From: an uncultured Prevotellaceae bacterium
GTDB taxonomy: Bacteria; Bacteroidota; Bacteroidia; Bacteroidales; Bacteroidaceae
Direction: 5' to 3'
Assembly: GCA_900319225.1 (NCBI GenBank)
Contig: ONNV01000001.1
Span: 1-64,000, forward strand
Length of the DNA: 64,000 bases
Shown: one piece after another, positions 33,702 through 42,390 of the stretch
Position numbering within the stretch: position 1 is the first letter of the stretch
Layout: each line of letters begins with the position of its first letter
Position numbers and translations under genes: made by a program
Notes under the pieces: generated by a model
The model's input: only the letters and a program-made list of their open reading frames with translations
What the model was told of the DNA's origin: nothing
Databases searched by the model: none

Positions 33702-36700
33702 GACTGATAAGGATATTTACGGCTTTTGTGTTTGTGGCGTCAATGACGCTGCAGGCGCGTGCTCAGGGGGAGGGCTTGAACGCTTTTGACCTGAACGAGA
33801 AGGCTATATCCTATCTTTGGAACAATCTGGACTCGGCCGAGCAGTATGCACGGTTTGCGCAGGAGGTATCGGGACGTCATTCCGATGAACGTGCCAAGGC
33901 GGTCAATACTCTGGCGCGCATAGCTACGATCCGTATGGACTACACCCAGGCATGGGAACTGTACAGCTCCGTAGCCGGCATTACCAACAATATGCTGGAG
34001 ATAGTGGGGGCTGAGATAGGACTGATGCGGATATGCCAGCGTACATCGGACAATGTATCGTTTTATGAGTACCGTAACAATATCCTGCTGCATCTCAGGG
34101 CGCTCCATGAGGAAAGCGGGGTGCTGAATGATGCACAGATGGAGCGGCTCCAGTCACTTGAGCGCTCTTTCAGGATGGAGTCGGCGCTATATTGGTTTGA
34201 ACTGGAGCAGTGGGGACAGGCCGGACGTGAGATGGCATATGTGGTTCCCGACAATCTGTTGCGTAATGACCATGACCGTTACCTTATGTATACCTACATG
34301 CACGGTCTGGGAATAGGTGTGGAAGCTGCCAACCTGCAGGAACTGGTGCTGCAACGCCTGCGTAGTCTGGATAACTGCCAGCGTAGTGCGGTGCGTTACC
34401 ATAACACAAGGATGCAGGCTCTTAGCATAAGTGCAATATGTTCATTACTGCTTGAGTACGGTACGGATAATGTGCTGGCAGGGGTAAGCGGTGACATGCT
34501 GTCCCGGCTCAATGCATCCGGAGTTCAGCCGGAACTGCTGCCTACGCAGCTGGCACTCAAGGCGTTGCAGTTGTCTGCGTCATACGGCGGGCAGTATGAG
34601 ATTGTGGAGTGCGAGCGTCTGCTGGCATCCTGCTATATAGAGCGCGGATTATATAAAGAGGCTCTTGACGCACTCACCACTGCACTTGATATGCTTAATG
34701 ACAATTTCCGCCTTAACTGTGCGGGGCAGGGTACGTTTGACCGCTTGCAACCATACCGTACCGATGGCGTTATAGTTGAGCAGCAGTGGATGGCGGCAAT
34801 GCCCCATGCCGTGGTGCCGGAGTGTCTGGCTTCATTGCGCGAGCAGATGAGCCTGGCCTACTCTGGTCTGGACAATAAGGCGGCATCGGACTATAACCGT
34901 ACGGTATATCTGGAGATACAGAAAACCATTCGTCTGGACCGTCGCTATGAGGCCCGTACCATAATGCTGGAGCGGTCCAACCTACGTCTTATGGGTATGC
35001 TCTATGCCGTGGCTGCGGCCATTGTGCTGCTCATCCTGTTCCTGGTGCTGTTCCATAAACGCATCAATGCCGCCAACAGTCATTATGTGGAGATGATGCG
35101 CAAGACCATTGGGCTGTGTGAGAGTATCCTGCGCCCGGCTCCTGCCGATACGGATATCATTGAATGGCTTAACCGCACGGTCAGTCCTGTACTAGTTGAG
35201 ATAACCGAAGCCCGGTCAATAACAATTGATGAGAAAGCCGATATCCATGCCTCATGGGGCGGACGCAGGGTAAGCCGTGACAGCCGTACCGTTATCAATA
35301 CCGTGGCACCGTACCTAAAGGCTGCGCTGCGCAATGCCGATGAACTGATAGGACAGGAGGACAGGCTCAAGCAGGCAGAGAAACAGCATTATCTCTACCG
35401 TCTGCATGCTGCCACCAACAAGCGTGAGAATCTGGCACGCAAGACCTGTTGTCAGGTAGTGGCCGAGTGCCTGCCGTACATAGACCGTATGCGCTCTGAG
35501 ATACGTCATCTGGCCGATATGCCTGCCGACAGTCAACAGTATGAGCAGAGCCTGCAGTACGTCCGTGAACTGGCTGAACGAATAAACCAGTACAATGACC
35601 TGCTGTCACAGTGGATACGCATACGTCAAGGTGTGGTTAACCTTAATATTGAGAGTTTTGCCCTAAAGGACCTGTTTGACATAGTAAGCCGTGGATCCCG
35701 CAGTTTCAGCCAGAAGGGTGTACAGTTGGATGTAGCTGCCACAGATGCTGTAGTGCGCGCTGACCGCGTCCTTACGCTTTTTATGATAAACACCCTGGCT
35801 GATAATGCACGCAAATTCACGCCCGCTGGCGGTAAGGTGAGCATAGAGGCTCTGCCGGGTGATGATTACGTGGAGATTGCGGTATCGGATACCGGTGTGG
35901 GACTGAGTGCCGATGACGTGCACAGCATACTTGATACCAAGGTGTTTGATCCGGACAAGATAGGACAGGATACCCAGGGCAAGGGTAGCGGGTTTGGCCT
36001 TATGAACTGCAAGGGCATAATTGAGAAATACCGCAAGGCTGATGACCTGTTCCATGTTTGCAGGTTCAATGTGGAGAGCACGCCTGGTAAGGGTAGCCGT
36101 TTCTCTTTCCGCTTGCCCAAGGGGGTAAAACGCCTGCTTACAGTTCTGATTCTGCTGCTAGGCGGCTTCTCAGCTCAGGCACAGGAGGCTGACGCATATG
36201 GTGACAGCCTGCTTATAACTGCGTACAATTACGCCAACCAGACATATCTCAGCAATATAGATGGCCGTTTTGAGGATGCGCTCCTGTATGCTGATTCCGC
36301 ATTCAGCGCACTTAATGAGGATTATCTGATTAACGGCGGAACAGATGATATGCTCCTGTCTGTAACCGACAGCCTGGTTCCGGCCGAGACATACTGGCTT
36401 GAGGACGGGTTCGCCACTGATTACGAGACAGTGCTCTGGTTGCGTAACGAGATTGCCGTATCGGCCTTGGCGCTGCGTGACTGGGGCGTCTACCGCTATA
36501 ATGATGATGCCTACCTGAAGCTGTTCAAGCTCTACTACGGCGAGTGGAATATTGAGGATGACTGCAGGGAACTGCAGCGCACCAACAGCAACCTTTACAT
36601 TGCCGTGATTGTGTTCGTACTCATATTCCTTATGGTCATTCTGGTAAGGTATGTGGTGCATTCGCGCCACTGGCTCAAGTTCCGCAGTGACCTGCAGCAG

Positions 36701-37879
36701 GCTGTTCGTGTAACCAACAGCATATCGGCCCTTACAGCCGCAATGGATATGGAGCATTTCAACGCCGATGATGTGGTGAGCCGTCTGGCAGACGGGATAT
36801 TCATGGAGATGGATCATCTGGCCGATATGCGCAGCCTTATGATTACCCTCAACGACGAAGGCCGCATTATCACAGCTGTGCATAATGACGGACCTGCCGA
36901 CGAGCGCCTTAGCGACCGTGTGAACGCATGCCTCATTCAGGGTAGTGAGCAGACATCGGCCGACGGACTTTGCCGTGCTCTACCGCTGGTGCTCAACCTG
37001 GATGGCGAGGACCGTATCATAGGTGCCCTGGGTGTGCGCCTGGAGCATGAACCGGATCAGACGTGGCAGATCATAAAGGGTATGATTGCCGGATATATGG
37101 CCACCGCGCTTTACAGCTGTGTGATCCGTTTTGAATCAGGATTCCGTGACATAGAGCAGATAAATGAGGAATCTGACCGCATACGTTATGAGGAGAACCG
37201 CCTGCACGTAAGCAACCTGATACTTGACAACTGCCTGTCAACCCTTAAGCATGAGACCGTGTGGTATCCCAACAGGATTGTTCAGATGGTGACCGATATA
37301 GAAGGGACCGCTGCAAAGGAGCGTTCTGCAGCACAGGTTCAGGATATGCAGGAACTGGTGGAGTATTACCGTGAGATGTTTGGCATACTAAGCCAGTATG
37401 CGCTCTCTCAGACATCGGGCCAGATGATTCACAGAGACCTGTTTAAAGTGCAGGAGATTGCCGATTATGCAGAGTCATTTGTACGTAAGACGGGTGGAAA
37501 AAACGGGTATGGCGGCAAGCTGAGCGTTGAGGCCGGACAACTGTCAGTCACTGCGGACCGCGTGATGGTGGAGTATCTCATTGAGAACCTTCTGGAATGC
37601 GGAATGCGGGAGGGCGGCGACATGAAGCTGGAGATTGTACCGGACGGATCATTCGCACGGTTTATCCTGCACAGGGAGTGCCGCACACCCGGCAGCGACG
37701 TGCTGGACGGACTCTTTACACCGCTCATGAACAAGGATAATATGGCATATGTGATATGCCGTCAGATAATACGCGAGCATGACGAGGCATTCGGTCATCC
37801 GGGTTGCCGCATCAATGCCGATGCCGAGTCCGGCGGAATGGCGGTATGGTTCACGGTGCCTGCAGCAAAACAGAAATAA
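33698..37879 (+). CDS. Tandem double sensor histidine kinase (DUF5112/DUF5113-like fusion)
   Basis: The 1393-residue protein has two membrane-sensor halves. Half 1 has a signal-like N-terminus, a helical TPR-like periplasmic region, a membrane helix (about 430-452), a coiled region and a complete HATPase_c (N-box Asn 703 in NTLADNARKF, G1 DTGVGL at 731, G2 GKGSGFGL at 761), but no standard H-box. Half 2 begins with a second signal-like helix (about 812-826), a short periplasmic part, a membrane helix (about 964-987), a GAF-like region and a LKHETVWYP phosphoacceptor motif with His 1185; its ATPase part is degenerate (Asn replaced in ENLLECGM, no DxGxG). In related genomes I believe the halves are usually separate genes. 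It lies 12 bases before a response regulator. Confidence 0.8.
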   Translation: MRLIRIFTAFVFVASMTLQARAQGEGLNAFDLNEKAISYLWNNLDSAEQYARFAQEVSGRHSDERAKAVNTLARIATIRMDYTQAWELYSSVAGITNNMLEIVGAEIGLMRICQRTSDNVSFYEYRNNILLHLRALHEESGVLNDAQMERLQSLERSFRMESALYWFELEQWGQAGREMAYVVPDNLLRNDHDRYLMYTYMHGLGIGVEAANLQELVLQRLRSLDNCQRSAVRYHNTRMQALSISAICSLLLEYGTDNVLAGVSGDMLSRLNASGVQPELLPTQLALKALQLSASYGGQYEIVECERLLASCYIERGLYKEALDALTTALDMLNDNFRLNCAGQGTFDRLQPYRTDGVIVEQQWMAAMPHAVVPECLASLREQMSLAYSGLDNKAASDYNRTVYLEIQKTIRLDRRYEARTIMLERSNLRLMGMLYAVAAAIVLLILFLVLFHKRINAANSHYVEMMRKTIGLCESILRPAPADTDIIEWLNRTVSPVLVEITEARSITIDEKADIHASWGGRRVSRDSRTVINTVAPYLKAALRNADELIGQEDRLKQAEKQHYLYRLHAATNKRENLARKTCCQVVAECLPYIDRMRSEIRHLADMPADSQQYEQSLQYVRELAERINQYNDLLSQWIRIRQGVVNLNIESFALKDLFDIVSRGSRSFSQKGVQLDVAATDAVVRADRVLTLFMINTLADNARKFTPAGGKVSIEALPGDDYVEIAVSDTGVGLSADDVHSILDTKVFDPDKIGQDTQGKGSGFGLMNCKGIIEKYRKADDLFHVCRFNVESTPGKGSRFSFRLPKGVKRLLTVLILLLGGFSAQAQEADAYGDSLLITAYNYANQTYLSNIDGRFEDALLYADSAFSALNEDYLINGGTDDMLLSVTDSLVPAETYWLEDGFATDYETVLWLRNEIAVSALALRDWGVYRYNDDAYLKLFKLYYGEWNIEDDCRELQRTNSNLYIAVIVFVLIFLMVILVRYVVHSRHWLKFRSDLQQAVRVTNSISALTAAMDMEHFNADDVVSRLADGIFMEMDHLADMRSLMITLNDEGRIITAVHNDGPADERLSDRVNACLIQGSEQTSADGLCRALPLVLNLDGEDRIIGALGVRLEHEPDQTWQIIKGMIAGYMATALYSCVIRFESGFRDIEQINEESDRIRYEENRLHVSNLILDNCLSTLKHETVWYPNRIVQMVTDIEGTAAKERSAAQVQDMQELVEYYREMFGILSQYALSQTSGQMIHRDLFKVQEIADYAESFVRKTGGKNGYGGKLSVEAGQLSVTADRVMVEYLIENLLECGMREGGDMKLEIVPDGSFARFILHRECRTPGSDVLDGLFTPLMNKDNMAYVICRQIIREHDEAFGHPGCRINADAESGGMAVWFTVPAAKQK

Positions 37880-37891
37880 ACACATTTATAT

Positions 37892-38611
37892 ATGGATAAG
37901 ATCAAGACAATCGTGGTTGAGGATGTATCGCTTGAACTCAAGGGTACACTCTCCATAATAAGGAATGACATACCTGAGGTTGAGGTGATTGGTACCGCTC
38001 AGACGGAACGTGAGTTCTGGGCGCTGATGGACGGCGGTGCACAGCCTGACCTGGTACTGCTGGACCTGGGTCTGGGCGGCTCTACGACCGTGGGTGTGGA
38101 TATCTGCCGCAAACTCACGCAGAAGGGCGGCGTCAAGGTCCTGGTATTTACCGGTGAGCTCCTGAATGAGAAACTCTGGGCCGATGTCCTGGATGCAGGA
38201 GCGCACGGAATAGTTCTCAAGACAGGTGAACTGCTCACCCGCAATGAGATAATGGATGTGATGAGCGGCAAGCGGTTCGTGTTCAACCAGCCTGTCCTGG
38301 AAAAGCTTGTGGAGCGTTTCCGCAAGGCTGTGACCGATGAGGGGTTGCAGCGCAGTGCCGCCATAGAGTATGAGATTGATGAGTATGACGAGCGGTTCCT
38401 GCGTCATCTGGCGCTTGGTTATACCAAGGATATGATAAGTGAGCTGCGTACCATGCCGTTCAGCAGCAAGTCACTTGAGAAACGTCAGGCTGATCTTGTG
38501 CAGCGCCTCTTTCCGGAGGGTGAGCAGCGTGGCGTGAATGTGACCCGTCTGGTGGTACGTGCCATAGAGCTGCATATAATTGATCCGTCAAATCTGGAGG
38601 CCGATGAATAA
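37892..38611 (+). CDS. Response regulator with atypical C-terminal domain
   Basis: The 239-residue protein has a receiver domain (residues 1-125): acidic pair E10-D11, phosphoacceptor D58 in LVLLDLGLGG, the Thr of LVFTGE and the Lys of IVLKTGE. The C-terminal part (about 160-239; YDERFLRHLALGYTKDMISELRTMPFSSKSLEKRQADL) resembles the helix-turn-helix of NarL/LuxR-like regulators but is diverged. It should receive phosphate from the kinase encoded just upstream and control transcription; targets are unknown. It overlaps the next gene by 8 bases. Confidence 0.85.
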   Translation: MDKIKTIVVEDVSLELKGTLSIIRNDIPEVEVIGTAQTEREFWALMDGGAQPDLVLLDLGLGGSTTVGVDICRKLTQKGGVKVLVFTGELLNEKLWADVLDAGAHGIVLKTGELLTRNEIMDVMSGKRFVFNQPVLEKLVERFRKAVTDEGLQRSAAIEYEIDEYDERFLRHLALGYTKDMISELRTMPFSSKSLEKRQADLVQRLFPEGEQRGVNVTRLVVRAIELHIIDPSNLEADE

Positions 38612-39353
38612 ACGTTCCACAGACTGGCTGCATCCTGCCGTAATCTATCTTATCCTGCTGATGCTCCTTATCCTGGCATCATGGATAGGCAGTATCGTTG
38701 AGATACGCAGGGTGGGCGGTAACGGTGAACTGATATTGCGCAGCGTATTGGGCGAAAGCGGTATCCGTTGGGCTGTAAGGTCAGCCGCATCCTGTTTGAG
38801 TCAGGCTCCCGTAGGTAATGCGCTCATGCTGTTCATAGCTGTGGGTGCAGGCCGTGGCAGCGGGTTGCTGCGTGCCATCTGCCGTCTGGGTAGCCTCTCT
38901 CCTAAGGAACGTTATGCAATATACATAAGCGCGGCAGTACTGGCTGTGTATATCCTGCTCATAGTATTGGGCGTGTTCTCCGGTAGCCATCTGCTGTTGG
39001 GTATTACCGGCAGGCTGGCAGGCAGTCCGCTTTATGACGGATTCATGTTCCTGCAGATGCTGGCTGTATGCCTGCCGTCACTGGTTTACGGACTCTCTAC
39101 CGAGTCTTTCCGTACTGCCATGGACTGTGTCCAGGCATTCTGCACCATAATCAGTCCGTTTGCCCAGTTCCTGGTTACCATGCTTATTGCTGCGCAGCTT
39201 ATCCAGACTCTTGAGTATACCCGTTTAGACCTCCTGTTGGGCCTGACTCCCCACGTTATGGGCATCGTGTCATTCCTGCTTTATTGGTTGCCACTGCCTA
39301 TAATCCTGTTTCTTAATCAAAAAAGGGAGAAACGGTTTGAAATGTTGAAATAA
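38604..39353 (+). CDS. Half-length AbgT-like membrane transporter
   Basis: The 249-residue protein has about six membrane helices. Segments resemble the N-terminal half of AbgT (p-aminobenzoyl-glutamate) transporters: SCLSQAPVGNALMLFIAVGAG, then SPLYDGFMFLQMLAVCLPSLVYGLS and LVTMLIAAQLIQTLEYTRLD. AbgT proteins are about 500 residues, so this is roughly half-sized, with no remnant of the missing part downstream. The start at 38604 has GGAGG six bases upstream and overlaps the response-regulator stop by 8 bases; an earlier in-frame ATG at 38580 is less likely. It ends the operon. The substrate is unknown. Confidence 0.65.
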   Translation: MNKRSTDWLHPAVIYLILLMLLILASWIGSIVEIRRVGGNGELILRSVLGESGIRWAVRSAASCLSQAPVGNALMLFIAVGAGRGSGLLRAICRLGSLSPKERYAIYISAAVLAVYILLIVLGVFSGSHLLLGITGRLAGSPLYDGFMFLQMLAVCLPSLVYGLSTESFRTAMDCVQAFCTIISPFAQFLVTMLIAAQLIQTLEYTRLDLLLGLTPHVMGIVSFLLYWLPLPIILFLNQKREKRFEMLK

Positions 39354-39366
39354 TGCGCTAATTTTG
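39336..39366 (+). promoter_or_regulatory. Promoter of tRNA-Arg
   Basis: TTTG (39336-39339) and TAATTTTG (39359-39366) with 19 bases between them match the Bacteroidota consensus. The TTTG lies inside the preceding gene. The tRNA starts at 39394. Confidence 0.8.
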
Positions 39367-39393
39367 CACCCGCTTACAAAGCAACAAGAGGTT

Positions 39394-39467
39394 GGCTTCG
39401 TAGCTCAGCTGGATAGAGCAACAGCCTTCTAAGCTGTGGGTCTTGGGTTCGAATCCCAACGAAGTCA
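39394..39467 (+). tRNA. tRNA-Arg (anticodon TCT)
   Basis: Cloverleaf: acceptor GGCTTCG / CGAAGTC (one G-T pair), D-arm GCTC-AGCTGGATA-GAGC, anticodon stem ACAGC/GCTGT with loop CTTCTAA (anticodon TCT, codon AGA), T-arm TTGGG-TTCGAAT-CCCAA, discriminator A, no encoded CCA. Confidence 0.95.
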
Positions 39468-39475
39468 CAAAGCCA

Positions 39476-39509
39476 AAAAAGCCCGGAATCCTTGGATTTC
39501 GGGCTTTTT
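39476..39509 (+). terminator. Terminator of tRNA-Arg
   Basis: AAAAAGCCCG...AATCC / GGATT...CGGGCTTTTT forms a long stem with a T-run, 8 bases past the tRNA. Confidence 0.9.
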
Positions 39510-39790
39510 CGTCTTCATGCCTCCGTCGGGATAAAGCCGTCAGGATTTATCCAGACGGAGGTAGGAAGACGAAAATAGAGCCCGCGCAAGCGGGATCTTT
39601 ACTTTTGGCTTTCTGCCAACTAGCCCCCCGCAGGGGGTGGGATGCATCAAAAACGTAGTTTTTGGTGAATTCCAACGAAGCAAAAGGCGAAGCCTTTGCG
39701 TACCGGGATGCATCAAAAACATATTTTTTGGTGAATTCCAACGCAGCAAAAAGCAAAGCTTTTGGCGAATTCCAACGAAGTCACTAAAAA
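39510..39790. repeat. Hairpin region and repeats derived from the tRNA-Arg 3' end
   Basis: First comes a long imperfect hairpin (GTCTTCATGCCTCCGTC...GACGGAGGTAGGAAGAC, about 39510-39570), then CCCGC-gcaa-GCGGG and CCCCC-cgca-GGGGG. From 39641 on, a ~66-71-base unit with GATGCATCAAAAAC...TTTTTGGTGAATTCCAACG recurs. GAATTCCAACGAAG (39667), GAATTCCAACGCAG (39733) and GAATTCCAACGAAGTCACT (39767-39785) copy the tRNA 3' end GAATCCCAACGAAGTCAC (39451-39467). No gene is visible. Confidence 0.8.
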
Positions 39791-39864
39791 AAGTCAAATA
39801 ATTTGCAAACTCCACCCCCAAGAACTATTTTTACCCCCAATAACCTAATTTAAATCAATAGTCA

Positions 39865-40935
39865 ATGAGAACAATTGTTTGCTGTTCATTCCTAGCACTC
39901 CTGTTTTCCGTTTATTCCTGCAGTAATAAACAACAGTATCTGATTCCCGATGTCAAGGAGATATCATTTGCCGATCAGAGTCGTGTAATGATTGAGCCCA
40001 CAAAGATTGATTACAGTCTTATGGGAATCTTCGATATTATGTCATATGACAAATACCTGTTCCTGATAACCCGGAATCAATCCGCTTATCTGAGGGTTTT
40101 TGACGTGGAGACAGGCTCCGAGGTGGCTGCACTATGCCACCAGGGTAGGGCAAACAACGAATTCAACTTCCCTCTTTTCTTTACATCGGAACAGGCATAT
40201 ACTGTTGACGGTGAGATAATGCTGCCCATAAGGGATAACCGTGGCACATTAAAGGAGATAAATATAACAAAATCCATAGGTGAGCAGAAGACTGTTATCA
40301 ACAGGACCGCTTCATGTGTCCAGAATACCAGCAGCCACCTTGCATTTGTTGACGATGACTTTTCCAGGATGTTTGTATCGGAACTGAAGCTGTCATCTGC
40401 GGAACCTGCCCAGCCCGTTAAGTTCTACATACAGACGTCCGATGGTGAGACGACTGAGATTCCGGCTTTCAAGGATGTCATGAACGGAGAGGACCAGTTT
40501 GCCATATCTAATTATTATTCAGGGACTCTCATCAAGCATCCCTCTAAGAATATAATGGCTTATTCCCTGACAAATCTCAATTACGTGATCTTCTTTGACC
40601 TGGATAACGGCAAGACATTTGCCATTCATCAGAAGGGGTCCGAAACTTTTGACAAAGAGGTAACTGAGAATCCGGACCTGCTCCATTTCAGCGATGCGGC
40701 CGTATCGGATGATTATTTCTTTACATTCTACTTTGCCAACTGCATGAACAATCCGGACGCAGACTATGTTTGTGAGGTCCTGGCGTTTGATTGGGATGGC
40801 AATTATGCGGGAGGCTTCAAAACGGATACTGTCATTCACAGAATTGCTTACAATGAAAAGACCGGATTATTGTACTGTGCCAACCTTAACGATGAGTCTA
40901 TGTATACGGTTCCTGTCAAGGATTTCCTGAAATGA
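39865..40935 (+). CDS. BF3164-like six-bladed propeller lipoprotein, first of a tandem pair
   Basis: The 356-residue protein has a lipoprotein signal (VCCSFLALLFSVYSC, lipobox Cys at about residue 19) and then a TolB-like six-blade propeller of the BF3164 type found in Bacteroidales: DVKEISFADQSRVM, LFLITRNQSAYLRVFDVETG, and late motifs YSLTNLNYVIFFDLDNGKTFAIHQKG and VLAFDWDGNYAGGF. It has no enzymatic signature and is probably surface- or periplasm-exposed. The neighbour at 40987 shares the layout and the last two motifs, so they are tandem duplicates. Confidence 0.8.
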   Translation: MRTIVCCSFLALLFSVYSCSNKQQYLIPDVKEISFADQSRVMIEPTKIDYSLMGIFDIMSYDKYLFLITRNQSAYLRVFDVETGSEVAALCHQGRANNEFNFPLFFTSEQAYTVDGEIMLPIRDNRGTLKEINITKSIGEQKTVINRTASCVQNTSSHLAFVDDDFSRMFVSELKLSSAEPAQPVKFYIQTSDGETTEIPAFKDVMNGEDQFAISNYYSGTLIKHPSKNIMAYSLTNLNYVIFFDLDNGKTFAIHQKGSETFDKEVTENPDLLHFSDAAVSDDYFFTFYFANCMNNPDADYVCEVLAFDWDGNYAGGFKTDTVIHRIAYNEKTGLLYCANLNDESMYTVPVKDFLK

Positions 40936-40986
40936 CTCTGATAGGTGACATGAAAGAAATGGGCTGTATTATATAAAATATTGATT

Positions 40987-42060
40987 ATGAGACACTGCAG
41001 ATTGTTTTTTATTCTTTGTTTGTTGCTGCAGATTTCCTGTAATAAAGGTCCCGACATACTAGTAGATGTAAAGGAAGTTGATTTCATGAACAAATCTGAA
41101 ATCATACTTGAGGGTAAGAAGGTTGATATAGAAGTGCTGGGAGTGGGTAATATGATTATATATGACTCTCTATTGATATTTTCATCCGACAATCCGGAAG
41201 GACAATTGGAGATTTACAGTACAAATACACTGGATTCCTTAGGTTCATTCTGTAAGGTAGGGGGTGCCAGGAATGAGATGCTGCAAGCCTTTTTCGCTTC
41301 AGAGCAGGTTGTTGAAAGGGACGGCCATCAGTATCTGTTCATGATCGATGTTCCCAATATCCTTAAGGAGTTTGATATAACTGAATCCCTGAAAAGTGGT
41401 TCAACGGTATTAAGTGATTCAAAAGAGTGTTTCTCAATTAGAGATGGAGAGTTCGTCATATTGGGAAATGATTATGACAACAGGCTTGAATTCCTTAGGA
41501 ACTGGAATTATGACGGGACTGATGTAAAAGAACTGCCGACAAAGTATACCGTTTACAATAACGGAAAGGGTAAAGAGATCAAATTATTCAACAGACTGAT
41601 GAATATTGAGACTCCCAACAAGACAAATGCATATGCGGGAACCCTTATGAAACACCATCATAAGCAGTTTGTGATTCAGTCTTTTCAAAGGATGGATTAC
41701 CTGTTGTTTATGGATCTTGATTCAGATAACATTTTTGCCGTTCATCAGAAAGGGTCGGTTTCATTCAAAGACACTTATTTGGGTAGCAGAGCCGTTAATC
41801 CATTGCATTTTACAGATGGAGCACAATCTTCAGACTACGTGATGTATCTGTATTGGCAAGGAAAATACACCCAAAAGGAAACAGAAGGCCGTTGGTTCCC
41901 GGAATTGCTGGTGTTTGACTGGGAAGGCAATTTTGTTTCAGGATATAAGATGGACAGATGCGTAACTCGTATTGAGTATGATGAACTGCATTCTCTATTG
42001 TTTGGTCTTACAGAAGATGAAGAAGTGGTCGTATACGATATGAGTAATTATCTGCAATAA
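40987..42060 (+). CDS. BF3164-like six-bladed propeller lipoprotein, second of a tandem pair
   Basis: The 357-residue protein has a lipoprotein signal (MRHCRLFFILCLLLQISC, Cys 18) and the same propeller layout as the gene 51 bases upstream: DVKEVDFMNKSEIIL, then FQRMDYLLFMDLDSDNIFAVHQKG and LLVFDWEGNFVSGYKMD. The copies are well diverged, so the duplication is old. A start at 40981 (TTG) is possible, but ATG at 40987 gives the normal signal. Its base composition is more AT-rich than its neighbours. It converges on the candidate small RNA at 42061. Confidence 0.8.
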   Translation: MRHCRLFFILCLLLQISCNKGPDILVDVKEVDFMNKSEIILEGKKVDIEVLGVGNMIIYDSLLIFSSDNPEGQLEIYSTNTLDSLGSFCKVGGARNEMLQAFFASEQVVERDGHQYLFMIDVPNILKEFDITESLKSGSTVLSDSKECFSIRDGEFVILGNDYDNRLEFLRNWNYDGTDVKELPTKYTVYNNGKGKEIKLFNRLMNIETPNKTNAYAGTLMKHHHKQFVIQSFQRMDYLLFMDLDSDNIFAVHQKGSVSFKDTYLGSRAVNPLHFTDGAQSSDYVMYLYWQGKYTQKETEGRWFPELLVFDWEGNFVSGYKMDRCVTRIEYDELHSLLFGLTEDEEVVVYDMSNYLQ

Positions 42061-42151
42061 AAAAAGAAAGGGCGGCTGTCACAGCCCCCCAGACTCCCGA
42101 AAATTCGAGATATGGTTTGAGAAACCAACCGAATCTTCTCTCCTTGTTTGC
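42061..42151 (-). ncRNA. Candidate small RNA s1
   Basis: On the minus strand a TATCTTTG box (42157-42164) is followed by GCAAACAAGGAGAGAAGATT and ends in a GGGGGGCTG/CAGCCGCCC hairpin (42070-42090) with a T-run that abuts the convergent lipoprotein stop. The 5' part is shared with s3 (47859-47884). No plausible gene start is present: an open frame would begin inside the promoter box. Confidence 0.6.
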
Positions 42152-42214
42152 GGTGGCAAAGATATATTAAATCAGAATTAAAACAAGCGGATTAACAATT
42201 TTTTATCAGAAATC

Positions 42215-42333
42215 AAAAAAGGCCCGCACATCTCGTGCCAGCCCTCCCTGCGAATCCCCCGTTCTAGTCAATAGTCCGTTTCCAAGAAGTGTATATGGGG
42301 ATCCTGTCCTTTTATAATTATTGCTTTATTCGA
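42215..42333 (-). ncRNA. Candidate small RNA s2
   Basis: On the minus strand a GATATTTG box (42339-42346, one base off consensus) precedes ~119 nt ending in GGGCTGGCAC/GTGCGGGCC (42221-42244) and six T's. The internal segment TTGGAAACGGACTATTGA (42261-42289 region) is shared with s3. It lies directly upstream of s1 on the same strand. Confidence 0.55.
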
Positions 42334-42390
42334 GCATGCAAATATCGCTATTGTTTGTATACGTTCTCTGTTTTATCTAGTCAATTAATG

